Below are positions 26,042 to 34,522 of a stretch of DNA of 64,000 bases, piece by piece. A program made the translations under genes and the position numbers. The notes under the pieces were generated by a model that was given only the letters and a program-made list of their open reading frames with translations, was not told the DNA's origin and did no database searches. How positions within the stretch are numbered: the first letter of the stretch is position 1; each line of letters starts with the position of its first letter. The stretch is taken from assembly GCA_965214295.1 (NCBI GenBank), contig OZ243944.1:2666001-2730000 (forward strand), read 5' to 3'. Origin of the DNA: JAJDUF01 sp965214295. GTDB lineage: Bacteria > Chloroflexota > UBA11872 > UBA12225 > JAJDUF01.

Positions 26042-27979
26042 CTACTCCAGCAGGTCGTGGCAGATGGCACCGATGTTCTGCGCTGGTGGGCGCAGCCCGG
26101 CCAGGTGCGCCAACGTCGGCGCCACGTCGGTCATTCGCATCAGTCCGTGGCGCTGCCAGTCGCGCTCATAGCCTCCCTTGACGCCCGGCCCGGCCAGAAT
26201 CCAGCAGCCCATGTTGGTGAAGTGCGGGGTCTCGGCGTGAGGTATCTGCGAGCCGTGCAACGCGCCCCGGCCCTGGCCCATCGAGCCGCCGTCGAGCGGC
26301 GGCCCCCAGCCAACGCCGCGGTTGAACGTGAACACCACGTCGCCGCAGTTGTCGCCCCAAAAGCCGATCAGCTGTCCGTCCTCCAGCTTGAGCGCCAACG
26401 CCACGGCACGCTTGTCCGTCAGGGGGTCGCGCCAGTCGAGTAGCGCGTCAATGATCGCTTCCTGGACCCGCACGTAGTCATCCGGTGGCACAATGCCCAT
26501 CGGCTCGCGCCCACGCAGGTTGACGAAGACTTCCGAGCCGCGGTCGGCCTGCGTGTAGACTTGGGACCGCGAGAAATCAATCGCGCCACCAGGCTTGAGC
26601 GCCAGCAGCCCCGTCTCCTCCAACCGCGCATTGAGGTGTGCCCAGCGATGCGCCGGGGCCATCGCGTGATCGGAGATGACGCAGACGAGCGTCTCGTCGT
26701 CTGCCAGCTCCAAGAACTGCTTCAATACGGCGTCGCCGATGATGTAGGTCTGGCGCTGGGCCTCGATCATCCAAGCGCCGCGGGTGGGATCGTAGTCGGG
26801 ACCGTCGGGATCGGCCGGGTTCACGGTGGGGTGATTGATGTGGTCGAAAAGGTGCCAGTGACAATAGTGGTGATCCCAGCCGCCGTGCTCGGCGACGTAG
26901 CGGGCGACTTTGACCTCCCACTCGCCTTGGTAGCGGATGTCGCCCAGGAAGGCCCGTAGCTCCGCTGCCCCGTCTACCGGATTGATCGAGAAGGTGTCGA
27001 AGAACGGACCGCAGTGCTCGATGATCTGCTCGCTCAGGGCCGCGGGCGCGGCGATCCCCTCGGTACTGTAGACCTGCGACGTGACGAAACGGACGGTCAA
27101 TTGCTCATGGTCTACGGCGAGCAGATGGAACCGGATCGAGCCGGCGCGGGCAGTAGCGCCGCTGCCCCAATTGGAGTGGCCGAACGGCGACCACTTGCCC
27201 AACGTCAGCGCGGCCAAGGGCGGTTGGGCAACGTCGGGGCTGCGGTAGATCGTGCTGCGACCGAGACCACCGTCGTCGCGCCGCTCGACCAAGAGATACA
27301 GCGTCTCCACGCTGCCATCGTGCAGCGGCAGCGTGCAGCGGGCGGCGAGAGCACCGGCCGGCGCGTGCCGCCAGCCTTGCTCGGCGGCGGGGGCAAGACG
27401 CGCCGTAGAGCTGCCGGGCGGAGCGCCTTCCTCGGCCAAATCGGTGGTTGCCCCGCTCCGCCCACCCATGCCGGCTGCGTCGTCGCCCGTACCCCCGCCC
27501 TCGGCGCGCGGCGTGCAATAGAACTGCACCGGTGGCGCGATAGGCAGCGCGGAGTCATGGAAGCCGGGCGCCACGACGTAGCCGTGCCGCACACGGCTCG
27601 GCCACACCCCCGACGGATAGAACGTCACGAGCACGCGCTGGCCGGCCTGATCCGCCACTTCCCAGATGGTCTCGGCGGTCATGGCCTCCGACTGCCACGA
27701 TTCGAGCCGCGGCGCTTCCCACGGAGCCGTCTTGGCCCGCACACTCCAGCCGGCCAGACCGTGCGTGCCGGCCGGCGCCCCGGTCATCATCGTGGCCCAG
27801 TTTGTCGGGGTCCACGCGGGGATAGCGCACAGCAAGCGGTTGGTCGCGCCACGCGCCATCAGCGCCGAGAACGTCGGCAGACAGCCTTCGGCGGCAAAGC
27901 GTCGCAGCAGCGGGAGGTTCATGCCGTCCAGTCCGATATGCAGTACCTTTTTCGCCCGTCCGTATCCCGGAATTGCCAT
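26042..27979 (-). CDS. Alkaline phosphatase-superfamily phosphodiesterase/nucleotide pyrophosphatase
   Basis: 645 residues. The N-terminal metal site LHIGLDGMN (~residue 13) is followed by the Thr nucleophile segment AWTPTNWATMMTG (~residue 54), the pattern of NPP-type phosphodiesterases. HYCHWHLFDHINH (~residue 375) and VISDHAMAPAHRWAHLN (~residue 435) supply further metal ligands. No signal peptide. Start 27979 has GGAGGG four bases upstream. Family members hydrolyse phosphodiesters, including nucleotides and modified glycans; many bacterial ones are annotated simply as type I phosphodiesterase. It is a stand-alone gene. Confidence 0.85.
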   Translation of the reverse strand: MAIPGYGRAKKVLHIGLDGMNLPLLRRFAAEGCLPTFSALMARGATNRLLCAIPAWTPTNWATMMTGAPAGTHGLAGWSVRAKTAPWEAPRLESWQSEAMTAETIWEVADQAGQRVLVTFYPSGVWPSRVRHGYVVAPGFHDSALPIAPPVQFYCTPRAEGGGTGDDAAGMGGRSGATTDLAEEGAPPGSSTARLAPAAEQGWRHAPAGALAARCTLPLHDGSVETLYLLVERRDDGGLGRSTIYRSPDVAQPPLAALTLGKWSPFGHSNWGSGATARAGSIRFHLLAVDHEQLTVRFVTSQVYSTEGIAAPAALSEQIIEHCGPFFDTFSINPVDGAAELRAFLGDIRYQGEWEVKVARYVAEHGGWDHHYCHWHLFDHINHPTVNPADPDGPDYDPTRGAWMIEAQRQTYIIGDAVLKQFLELADDETLVCVISDHAMAPAHRWAHLNARLEETGLLALKPGGAIDFSRSQVYTQADRGSEVFVNLRGREPMGIVPPDDYVRVQEAIIDALLDWRDPLTDKRAVALALKLEDGQLIGFWGDNCGDVVFTFNRGVGWGPPLDGGSMGQGRGALHGSQIPHAETPHFTNMGCWILAGPGVKGGYERDWQRHGLMRMTDVAPTLAHLAGLRPPAQNIGAICHDLLE

Positions 27980-28138
27980 GCTTCCCTCCACAATAGTCTC
28001 GGTTGCGGCCAACTTTGCAGCGCGGCGCTCGTCTGTAAATCATACGGGCTTTAGCCAACGACCGGCGGCCCGTGGCTGCCCCTGGCTGAACACACCGCTG
28101 GCGCGGGCGTAAACCGCACACTGCTTTCTCACCGCGAG

Positions 28139-28567
28139 TCACGATTCTGCCAGCGTATTCAGGAACTCACGGGGACTGAGAATCGCGGTGTTGCAGTGTG
28201 AGCCAAGGAATCGCAGTTGGTGGTCGCCGGTCACCAAGTATTGCGCCCGTGCAGAGACGGCAGTCGCGAGAATCAGATCATCTTCCGCATGTGTAGCGAC
28301 GCCGGTGACTACGGTAGTGATATCTACCAGTGCAGCACGGCGGCGTAGCAGGCGCTGCGCGCGTCTAAGCTGTTGCGCGGTGAGGCGGTGGCGAAAGTAG
28401 GGTTTGGCCAAGGTGCGGGAGAGTTCGGTGAGGATCGGATCGGAAACGATAAGCTCGAAGTGGCTTTGCCGCCACGCACGCAAGAGCCGCCCCGGGACAC
28501 TGGCGGGGTTGCGAAACCCTACGACGCCCGAGGCCAGCACATTGGTGTCTAGCACCGCTGTAATCAC
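28139..28567 (-). CDS. PIN-domain toxin (putative RNase)
   Basis: 142 residues. PIN fold of the COG1569-like type: N-terminal VLDTNVLASG with the first catalytic Asp, SDPILTEL with the acidic Glu, and EDDLILATAV (~residue 94) with the second acidic cluster, then TGDHQL. PIN toxins cleave RNA using magnesium. The GTG start overlaps the stop of the upstream antitoxin as GTGA, so the two are translationally coupled. It has a longer N-terminal half than classic VapC. Confidence 0.85.
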   Translation of the reverse strand: MITAVLDTNVLASGVVGFRNPASVPGRLLRAWRQSHFELIVSDPILTELSRTLAKPYFRHRLTAQQLRRAQRLLRRRAALVDITTVVTGVATHAEDDLILATAVSARAQYLVTGDHQLRFLGSHCNTAILSPREFLNTLAES

Positions 28568-28896
28568 AACGACTGCGTGTTGCCGTCGCTCTGCTGACGA
28601 TACTCCTGGCGCACCTCGGCTACCGCTTTGGCGACCTCACGCTCGATTTCTGCGGCCGGCACATCGGCGAAGACGCAGCCAAGCTCATCGAGGATGTCGA
28701 AATCCTGTTGTCGTTCCTGCTCCAGCCGGTTCAGTCGCGCGAGGTCTTGAGCGGAGATAATCGCGGCTACCGGGACGCCGCGTTCTTCTACCAGGATCTG
28801 CCCCCCTCGCCGCTTGACCTGTCCTAGAAGTTTGGTGAACTCGTGCCTCGCTTCGGATGCCGAGACGGTTTGGGTCGAGGGCGATTGCTTGGACAT
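28564..28896 (-). CDS. Phd/YefM-family antitoxin
   Basis: 110 residues. The N-terminal VSASEARHEFTKLLGQVKRR ... ILVEERGVPVAAIIS is the DNA-binding Phd/YefM fold. The C-terminal half is a charged helix that would wrap the toxin. First gene of the pair, overlapping the PIN gene by four bases. It probably represses its own operon through sites in 28897-28990. The C-terminal extension (~110 residues compared with ~80) is somewhat long. Confidence 0.85.
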   Translation of the reverse strand: MSKQSPSTQTVSASEARHEFTKLLGQVKRRGGQILVEERGVPVAAIISAQDLARLNRLEQERQQDFDILDELGCVFADVPAAEIEREVAKAVAEVRQEYRQQSDGNTQSL

Positions 28897-29031
28897 GCTC
28901 TGCTCCAGCCTCTCTGCGCCTTGAGCTGCCGCACCTGTGCCAGCAAGGTGACTACTCTAGTCGGAAAGCTGACAGGGCAGTTTAACACAGGTGGACTGAG
29001 CTTGCGCTTTCTTCTTGGCTGCCGGCCTTAC

Positions 29032-29196
29032 GAGCCGCGATGGCGAACGATGGGAATGATAGGCTCAGTGGTTGTGATGGTAGTTCATACCTGGCCCGAA
29101 GCTGATTCGGATAACCGCGAACAGGTCGGACATATTGTCAGCGCCCGGAAGGCGACAAGGCATGAAAGGAAGGCCTATGAAGAAGGAGAATTCTAG
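29032..29196 (+). pseudogene. Remnant of a BrnT-type toxin gene (C-terminal half only)
   Basis: In the frame ending at 29196, about 54 codons resemble the C-terminal half of BrnT ribonuclease toxins: VVVMVVHTW, then HIVSARKATRHERKAYEEG. The N-terminal half of BrnT is missing; the upstream in-frame sequence is unrelated. The remnant overlaps the brnA start by 20 nt, as in intact brnTA operons, so the operon layout is preserved while the toxin is lost. Confidence 0.65.
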
Positions 29197-29461
29197 GTTG
29201 GCGGGCGACCGGAGGGCGGAGCTTACGGCGCTCGAAGGGCTGCCCGATGACGAGATCAACACCACTGATATCCCAGAGCTTCTCGATTGGTCGGACGCCA
29301 GGCGCGGCGTGTTCTACCGGCCCGTGAAGCAGCAGCTCACACTGCGCTTGGACGCCGATGTCATTACATGGTTCAAGATGCATGCGCCAGGCGGTCGTGG
29401 TTATCAGACAGCCATCAACCGCGCACTGCGCGAGCACGTGCAGCGGACGGAAGCGACGTGA
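29177..29461 (+). CDS. BrnA-like antitoxin (DUF4415)
   Basis: 94 residues. C-terminal ribbon-helix-helix region KQQLTLRLDADVITWFKMHA followed by GRGYQTAINRALREHV, the DUF4415/BrnA signature; the N-terminal part is acidic and would contact the toxin. AAAGGAAGGCCT precedes the ATG at 29177. Because the adjacent toxin is truncated, this is probably an orphan antitoxin that may still act as a DNA-binding repressor or neutralise a related toxin. Confidence 0.75.
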   Translation: MKKENSRLAGDRRAELTALEGLPDDEINTTDIPELLDWSDARRGVFYRPVKQQLTLRLDADVITWFKMHAPGGRGYQTAINRALREHVQRTEAT

Positions 29462-29468
29462 CGCTGCA

Positions 29469-30173
29469 TCAGGTTGGGGCCATCTCGGACGCGAGGTGGT
29501 CGGCCAGCTCCGCCAGGGTACGCACGACGACATCGGGTGGGTAGCCCAAGCTGTCCGGGATAGCGGCTTGGCGGTTGACCCAGCACGTCCGGAGGCCGAA
29601 CGCTTTCGCGCCCGCGACGTCGAAGGCGTTGGACGAGACGAAGCCAATCGCCTCCGGCGGCACCCCAAGTCGCTGCGGCAGCAGCGCGTACACGCGCGGG
29701 CTGGGTTTGTAGACACGCACCGCATCGACGCTGATCAGCTCGTCGAAGACCGCAGTCAGCCCGGTGGCCCGTGTGACCGCCGCAAGCATCCGCGGTGTCC
29801 CGTTGGACAGGATGACCAGCGTGCGACCGGCTGTCAGGCGAGCGAGGGCGGCCGGCACCTCGGGATACGCCGCTAGGTGATAGTAGCTCTCCAGCAGGCG
29901 CGTGTGGGTGGCCGGGTTGCCGGGCAGCCCCAGGTGTTGACAAGCGTAGCGCAACGCCTTGTCGGTCACGGCCCAGAAGTCCTCGTACCGGCCCATGAGA
30001 CTGAGCAGCCAGGTGTATTCCAGCTGCTTGACCCGCCACAGCCGGCTCAACGCCTCGCCGTGCGACGGAAAGGCCGCCTCGCACGTGGCGATGACCGAAT
30101 GCACATCGAACAAGGTGCCGTAAGCGTCGAAAGCGAGTGCATCAAGGTTGGAATTGCCGTGCCTCTCGGTCAT
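29469..30173 (-). CDS. HAD-superfamily haloacid dehalogenase type II
   Basis: 234 residues. HAD motif I is FDAYGTLFD with the nucleophile Asp (~residue 16), motif II is ILSNGTP (~121), Lys is in VYKPSP (~155), and motif IV is VSSNAFDVAGAKAFG (~180). Together these match L-2-haloacid dehalogenases, which hydrolyse short haloacids with inversion. Many such proteins act instead on phosphorylated or unknown substrates. GAGGTGAG precedes the ATG. It converges on brnA. Confidence 0.85.
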   Translation of the reverse strand: MTERHGNSNLDALAFDAYGTLFDVHSVIATCEAAFPSHGEALSRLWRVKQLEYTWLLSLMGRYEDFWAVTDKALRYACQHLGLPGNPATHTRLLESYYHLAAYPEVPAALARLTAGRTLVILSNGTPRMLAAVTRATGLTAVFDELISVDAVRVYKPSPRVYALLPQRLGVPPEAIGFVSSNAFDVAGAKAFGLRTCWVNRQAAIPDSLGYPPDVVVRTLAELADHLASEMAPT

Positions 30174-30205
30174 AGCTGCTCACCTCGGGGGAGAACCAGA
30201 GCTTG

Positions 30206-30916
30206 CTAGTAAGCGGCCATGACGATCTGCATGCCCGCACGCATCCGCACACGCCAGTGGTCCTCAAGCTCTGCGGTCCACTCCGGGTCCAGCTCTTTCG
30301 CCGTCTCACAGATGCTGTCCAGCCATAGCTCGTAGAGCCTCGGAGGCACATTGCGTCTGGCCCGGCTGTGCGCTTCGCCAAGATGATCTAACAGTGCTCT
30401 CATCTCCGAGTCCGCTACGTCCCGAGCCACCATCAGGTACACCGAATCGCGGAGCAGTTTGCGTTGCTTCTCGAAGTCCGTCTTGGCGAAGTGTGGTGCG
30501 ATCTCAGGGGAGGAGTTCAGGAAGACGCGATAGAAAAGCCCCGCGAAGTTCCCCGTTGCCTCGCATCTTTGGAAACTGAGGGACACCTCATCATTCGCAA
30601 AGCTGCCCGGCGTTCGCATGGTAGCGTTGTCATCCAGCGCTCTAAAAAAATCAACACGGCAGCGCAAGGGGCCGGTGAGGTGCAGCTTATGAGGCACTTG
30701 TGGATGGATTATGATGAGCTCCGGCGCCGACACATCGCGCTCATCGCCGGTCTCGAGGTTCACAAAGCGCACGCTCCCCTCGAATACGTGCAGCACCCCC
30801 CACCGTCCGGGGGCGAGGGTGTGCTTCTGCTGAAGAGCAGCCGGTACGGTGTTTTCCGTGAAGTTGAGTGAGCCACTGCTGGGAGCCAGTCCCGGTGGAA
30901 GTCGGTCGGTTGCCAT
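30206..30916 (-). CDS. Fusion of a DUF1971 (YeaR/TehB-like) cupin domain and a globin-like domain
   Basis: 236 residues. Residues ~1-95 match DUF1971: LPPGLAPSSGSLNFTENTVP, GRWGVLHVFEGSVRF and IIHPQVPHKL. Residues ~100-236 have a globin pattern: SFQRCEATGNFAGLFYRVFL, IAPHFAKTDFEKQRKLLRDS, then LGEAHSRARRNVPPRLYELW (the His is the candidate proximal heme ligand) and a final HWRVRMRAGMQIVM. In E. coli, the DUF1971 gene yeaR responds to nitrate and nitric oxide, so a globin partner suggests NO/O2 sensing or detoxification; this is inference. GGAGGAG precedes two in-frame ATGs (30922, 30916). Confidence 0.7.
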   Translation of the reverse strand: MATDRLPPGLAPSSGSLNFTENTVPAALQQKHTLAPGRWGVLHVFEGSVRFVNLETGDERDVSAPELIIIHPQVPHKLHLTGPLRCRVDFFRALDDNATMRTPGSFANDEVSLSFQRCEATGNFAGLFYRVFLNSSPEIAPHFAKTDFEKQRKLLRDSVYLMVARDVADSEMRALLDHLGEAHSRARRNVPPRLYELWLDSICETAKELDPEWTAELEDHWRVRMRAGMQIVMAAY

Positions 30917-31128
30917 CGCCATCTCCTCCCCAAACCTAACCGGCGCCATACCGATGTCAGTAACGGGCGGCACCGGTGAATGAGGCAGCGGTTCCAGTTA
31001 GTGTACCGGTCGACGCCAGCCGGAATGCATGGCAACAGAGTCCTCTGGGGCCTCCCCGCTCCCCAGCGGGACACGCCGCCGGCGTGATGCCAACTACCCC
31101 CCTCTCCGCTTGGTGAAGTGGGGCCGGG

Positions 31129-31255
31129 TGATGGGCCATAGCCGCACCACTCATGGGCCAAAACTCCGGCGGTCGCAGGCCCCCGCTGTCTGTCCGGCAT
31201 GGCCGGAGTTTTGGCCCGCGACACCTGGCACCATCCGGGCGGCTTTGGCCTGTCA
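31129..31255. repeat. Palindromic element, family B copy 2, interrupted by a family A element
   Basis: Left arm 31129-31147 (TGATGGGCCATAGCCGCAC) and right arm 31237-31255 (GGGCGGCTTTGGCCTGTCA) match family B. The loop ACCTGGCACCATCC is intact on the right side, but 72 bp (31151-31222) of family A are inserted in the left part of the loop. Most of the gene-free stretch 30917-31281 consists of these repeats. Confidence 0.8.
31151..31222. repeat. Palindromic element, family A copy 2 (72 bp), nested in a family B element
   Basis: Arms GGGCCAAAACTCCGGC (31155-31170) and its exact reverse complement (31202-31217). Comparison with the uninterrupted family B copy at 25957-26011 defines an insertion of exactly 72 bp ending in a duplicated AC. 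Same length and same end sequences as the copy inside the dehydrogenase at 10109-10180. Confidence 0.8.
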
Positions 31256-31281
31256 GGGGAGCGAGGCGCGAATCGGTCTTC

Positions 31282-32403
31282 CTACAAATAGGTATCATCC
31301 CCCTCGCGCTTAAGCTGCTCGACGACCTCCCGCACGTCCTGCGTGCGGTCGCGGTGGCACACGAGCAGCACGTCACCGGCATCCACGATGACCAGACCCT
31401 CCACCCCAATCGTAGCGATGAGTCGGTCGCCGGTGCGAATCAAACAGCCTTCGGTGGCCACTGCGACGTGGCGGCCGGCGCCGCTGCCGATCACCGTGTT
31501 GGTGCCCTCGGTCACCGGAGTGATCTCTTGGATGGCTGACCAATCGCCCACGTCACTCCAGGGAAATTCCCCCGGCACCATCAGGACGTTGGTGGCTTGC
31601 TCGAACACGCCGGTATCAATCGCAATCGGCGCCAGGTCGGCGTAGACTGCCGCCAGTGTCGCGTCCTGCTGCACCGTCCCCCACGTGGCCTGGATGATCT
31701 CGACGCCGCGCGCCAAGGCGGGCATATAGGTGCGGAGCGCAGTCAGAAAATGGCAAGCCTGAAACCCGAAGTAGCCGGCATTCCAGAAATACTCCCCGGA
31801 GTCCACGAACCGCCGCGCCGTAGCCGCGTCGGGCTTCTCGACAAACCGCTCTACCGCGTAGACGGCGGCTCCTTCCACGCTGAACGCCTGCTGCTCGCGG
31901 TGGATATAGCCGTAGCCGGTTGCGGGGCTGGCCGGCTGGATGCCGATGGTGAGCAGGTACTCGCCGCGTTGCGCCGCCAGCAGCGCCGTCCGCAAGACCT
32001 GCCGGAAGATGTCGACCCGCTGGATAGCATGATCGGCGTGCAGCGAGACAACCGTCGCCTGCGGATCGTGGGCTGCAATGACCCCCGTCGCAAAGCCCAC
32101 CGCCGCGGCCGTGTTCCGAGGCTGCGGCTCGGCCAAGATATTGCCGGCGGGCAGCATGGGCAGCTGGGAGCCAATCTCCCCGGCATGCTCCGCTGCGGTG
32201 ACGATGTAGATGCGCTCCGGCGGGACGAGTCCGTCCAAGCGAGCGACCGTCTGCGCCAGCAGACTGTCGTCACTGTCGTCACTGTCGTCACCGATGATAG
32301 CGAGCAGCTGCTTCGGCCGGCTGGCACGAGACAGCGGCCAGAGCCGCGTGCCCTGCCCGCCGGCCAAGATCACGGCGTAGCAATGGTCAAGCTCCGTAGA
32401 CAT
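31282..32403 (-). CDS. manC: Mannose-1-phosphate guanylyltransferase
   Basis: 373 residues. Nucleotidyltransferase signature VILAGGQGTRLWPLSR with SRPKQLL (~residues 10-31), then EPQPRNTAAAVG (~90), HADHAI (~118), FVEKPD (~170) and NAGYFGFQ (~192), followed by FPWSDVGDW. It makes GDP-mannose from GTP and mannose-1-phosphate for glycan or glycoside synthesis. It lacks the C-terminal isomerase domain of bifunctional enzymes. GGAAGGAG precedes the ATG at 32403. A (Asp-Asp-Ser)3 run near residue 39 is encoded by a 9-bp tandem repeat. Divergent from the ROK kinase gene. Confidence 0.92.
   Translation of the reverse strand: MSTELDHCYAVILAGGQGTRLWPLSRASRPKQLLAIIGDDSDDSDDSLLAQTVARLDGLVPPERIYIVTAAEHAGEIGSQLPMLPAGNILAEPQPRNTAAAVGFATGVIAAHDPQATVVSLHADHAIQRVDIFRQVLRTALLAAQRGEYLLTIGIQPASPATGYGYIHREQQAFSVEGAAVYAVERFVEKPDAATARRFVDSGEYFWNAGYFGFQACHFLTALRTYMPALARGVEIIQATWGTVQQDATLAAVYADLAPIAIDTGVFEQATNVLMVPGEFPWSDVGDWSAIQEITPVTEGTNTVIGSGAGRHVAVATEGCLIRTGDRLIATIGVEGLVIVDAGDVLLVCHRDRTQDVREVVEQLKREGDDTYL
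32263..32289. repeat. Three tandem copies of a 9-bp unit inside manC
   Basis: ACTGTCGTC is repeated three times without change (32263-32271, 32272-32280, 32281-32289). Copy-number change would add or remove three residues without shifting the frame. Confidence 0.85.
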
Positions 32404-32574
32404 GCATGCTCCTTCCGGTTGCTCGTGCCCACGTGCCCGATCAGCGCGGCTCTCGGCGCCGGTCGCAGGAATGCCTGATCGCATCCCTATCATCCGTGCC
32501 CATCATGCCCCAACAGCCGATCCGAAGTTGCACGAGTGCCCCGACATGATACCGTGCAGGGTGCGAGGTGAACG

Positions 32575-33489
32575 ATGGCACTGTATGGGGCGGTAGAAGG
32601 CGGCGGCACCAAGTTTGTCTGTGCGGTGGGCAGCGGGCCGACGGACCGCCTCGCCATCGCGCGCATCCCGACGACGACACCCGCCGAGACACTCTCCCGG
32701 GTACGCCGGTTCCTGCTCGCCACCGCCCAGCGGGTAGGGCAGGAGTTGACGGCCATTGGTATCGCCACCTTTGGGCCGATAGAGCTGGATCGGCAGTCGT
32801 CACGGTATGGCTACATGCTGCCGACACCGAAGGAGGGCTGGAGCGGCGCACCGGTCGTCGCCGCGATCACGACCGGGCTGGACGTGCCCGTAGCCGTGGA
32901 TACCGATGTCAACGGGGCCGCTCTCGCCGAGTACCGCTGGGGGGCGGCCCAGGGGTACGATCCGGCGCTCTACGTCACGGTGGGCACCGGTATTGGCGGC
33001 GGGGTCGTCATCGGCGGCGCGCCGCTTCATGGGCTGCTCCATCCCGAAATGGGGCATATCGCCGTCCCGCGTGCCCGCGATGCCGCCGGCAACCATGACG
33101 AGTTCGCGGGGATTTGTCCCTTCCACGGCGACTGTATGGAAGGTATGGCCTCCGGCGAGGCGCTCGCCGCCCGTGTAGGACGGGCAGCGACCGATCTGGC
33201 GCCGGACGATCCGGTCTGGGAGCTGGAGGCGCACTATCTGGCAGCCGGGCTGGCGCAGCACGTGCTCGTGCTCTCGCCACAACGGATTGTGCTCGGCGGT
33301 GGCGTACTGCAACAGGCGCAGCTGCTCCCCCGTATCCACGCTGCGTTGCGTAAGCAGCTACGCTCCTATATTGCGCGTCCGCAGGTGGATGCGGACGTGA
33401 GCACCTACGTTGTGGAACCACACTTTGGCGACGAGGCAGGATTGGCGGGCGCCTTTGCGCTGGCGATGTCGGCCGCCGGCGTCGCGTGA
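32575..33489 (+). CDS. ROK-family sugar kinase (fructokinase-like)
   Basis: 304 residues. N-terminal ATP site GAVEGGGTKFVCAVG, then DTDVNGAALAEYRWG, TVGTGIGGGVVIGG and a zinc-binding-type segment HPEMGHIAV...GICPFHGDCMEGMASG, which is diagnostic of the ScrK/YdhR fructokinase branch of ROK kinases. It phosphorylates fructose, or mannose in some members, to the 6-phosphate. The divergent manC gene (172 nt away) suggests a shared mannose/GDP-mannose supply. GAGGTGAACG precedes the ATG. Confidence 0.88.
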   Translation: MALYGAVEGGGTKFVCAVGSGPTDRLAIARIPTTTPAETLSRVRRFLLATAQRVGQELTAIGIATFGPIELDRQSSRYGYMLPTPKEGWSGAPVVAAITTGLDVPVAVDTDVNGAALAEYRWGAAQGYDPALYVTVGTGIGGGVVIGGAPLHGLLHPEMGHIAVPRARDAAGNHDEFAGICPFHGDCMEGMASGEALAARVGRAATDLAPDDPVWELEAHYLAAGLAQHVLVLSPQRIVLGGGVLQQAQLLPRIHAALRKQLRSYIARPQVDADVSTYVVEPHFGDEAGLAGAFALAMSAAGVA

Positions 33490-33505
33490 CACCCTGACGG
33501 CGCAG

Positions 33506-34465
33506 TCAAAGCTGGAGACCGAGCAGGCCGATGTAGACGGCGTACCCCACCAACAACAGCGCGGCTTCTACGCGCCGGAGCTTGAAGCCTATCCGCAAGA
33601 AGAGCAACAGCGCCAGGCTACCGATAGCCAGCACCGGCAAGCCCGGGTTCACCACCGCTGCCGGCAGCGGCTCGCTCGTTATCAGGCCGACGGTGCCGCC
33701 GATCAAGAGTAGGTTGAAGACGTTCGACCCAAGGACGTTCCCGACAACCAGATCGGTTTGCCTCCGCACGGCGGCGATGATCCCCGTCACCAGCTCGGGC
33801 AGTGACGTGCCGATCCCCACGACGGTCAGGCCGATAAAGCCCTCGTCTACGCCCGCGGCCAGCGCGAGGGCCACTGCACCACGGACCGTCAGCTCGGCGC
33901 CGAGCAGCACGAGGCCCAGTCCCACGAGCGCCCGCAGCCCTTCGCGCAGCTTGGCGCCGGTTTGCGCGCCAACCATCCCCTCCACCGCCGCGTCCATGAG
34001 AGGGGCCTCCTGTCGCTCGCGCAATGCCAGCCACAGCAGCCAGCCCATCGCCGCGATGAAGACCACGACGAGCACACTACCTTCAGGCGCACTCAGAGTT
34101 CCGTTCAACGCCAGACCAATGAAGAGCAGCGCCGCTACCGTGGAGATCAGCGCCTCTCGCCGGACGATGGTCACGTTGACGATGGCCGGTTGCACCATGG
34201 CCGCCGCGCCCAGCACCAGGCCGATGTTGGAGATGTTGCTGCCGACCAGGTTGCCGAAGGCCACGCCGGAGCGACCCTGCGCGGCAGCCAGCACGCTGGC
34301 GACCATCTCCGGCGCGGAGGTACCGAAACCGATCACGATGACGCCGACCACGATAGGCGAGATGCCCAACGCCTGCGCCAGCCGCGCCGCGCCGGTGACG
34401 AACAGCTGCCCACCCCCCGTCAGCAGCGCAATCCCGATCACCAGCATCAGCACATCAACAAACAT
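33506..34465 (-). CDS. Calcium/sodium antiporter (CaCA family, YrbG-like)
   Basis: A 319-residue polytopic membrane protein with about ten hydrophobic segments. The two inverted alpha repeats of the cation/Ca2+ exchanger superfamily are present: GFGTSAPEMVAS (~residue 46) with GNLVGSNISNIGLVLG, and GIGTSLPELVTG (~212) with GNVLGSNVFNLLLIGG. The acidic residues in both are the ion-coordinating sites. An acidic cytoplasmic loop lies at ~145-165. It converges on the ROK kinase gene. Confidence 0.92.
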   Translation of the reverse strand: MFVDVLMLVIGIALLTGGGQLFVTGAARLAQALGISPIVVGVIVIGFGTSAPEMVASVLAAAQGRSGVAFGNLVGSNISNIGLVLGAAAMVQPAIVNVTIVRREALISTVAALLFIGLALNGTLSAPEGSVLVVVFIAAMGWLLWLALRERQEAPLMDAAVEGMVGAQTGAKLREGLRALVGLGLVLLGAELTVRGAVALALAAGVDEGFIGLTVVGIGTSLPELVTGIIAAVRRQTDLVVGNVLGSNVFNLLLIGGTVGLITSEPLPAAVVNPGLPVLAIGSLALLLFLRIGFKLRRVEAALLLVGYAVYIGLLGLQL

Positions 34466-34493
34466 GAGCTATATCCTTCAGCCCCATTCCGTC

Positions 34494-34513
34494 ATTCCCG
34501 CGTGCGCGGGAAT
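34494..34513. repeat. 20-bp palindrome ATTCCC-N8-GGGAAT
   Basis: Exact ATTCCCGCGTGCGCGGGAAT. It has the same consensus as the Neisseria dRS3 repeat, although that similarity alone does not imply relationship. Other good copies: 34700-34719, 42962-42981, 46833-46852 and 47644-47663. Confidence 0.8.
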
Positions 34514-34522
34514 CCAGCCGCC

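Noticed and set aside
32263..32289. manC 9-bp repeat as a phase-variation switch
   Set aside because: The unit length is a multiple of three, so slippage cannot switch the gene off. Only loop-length change is possible.
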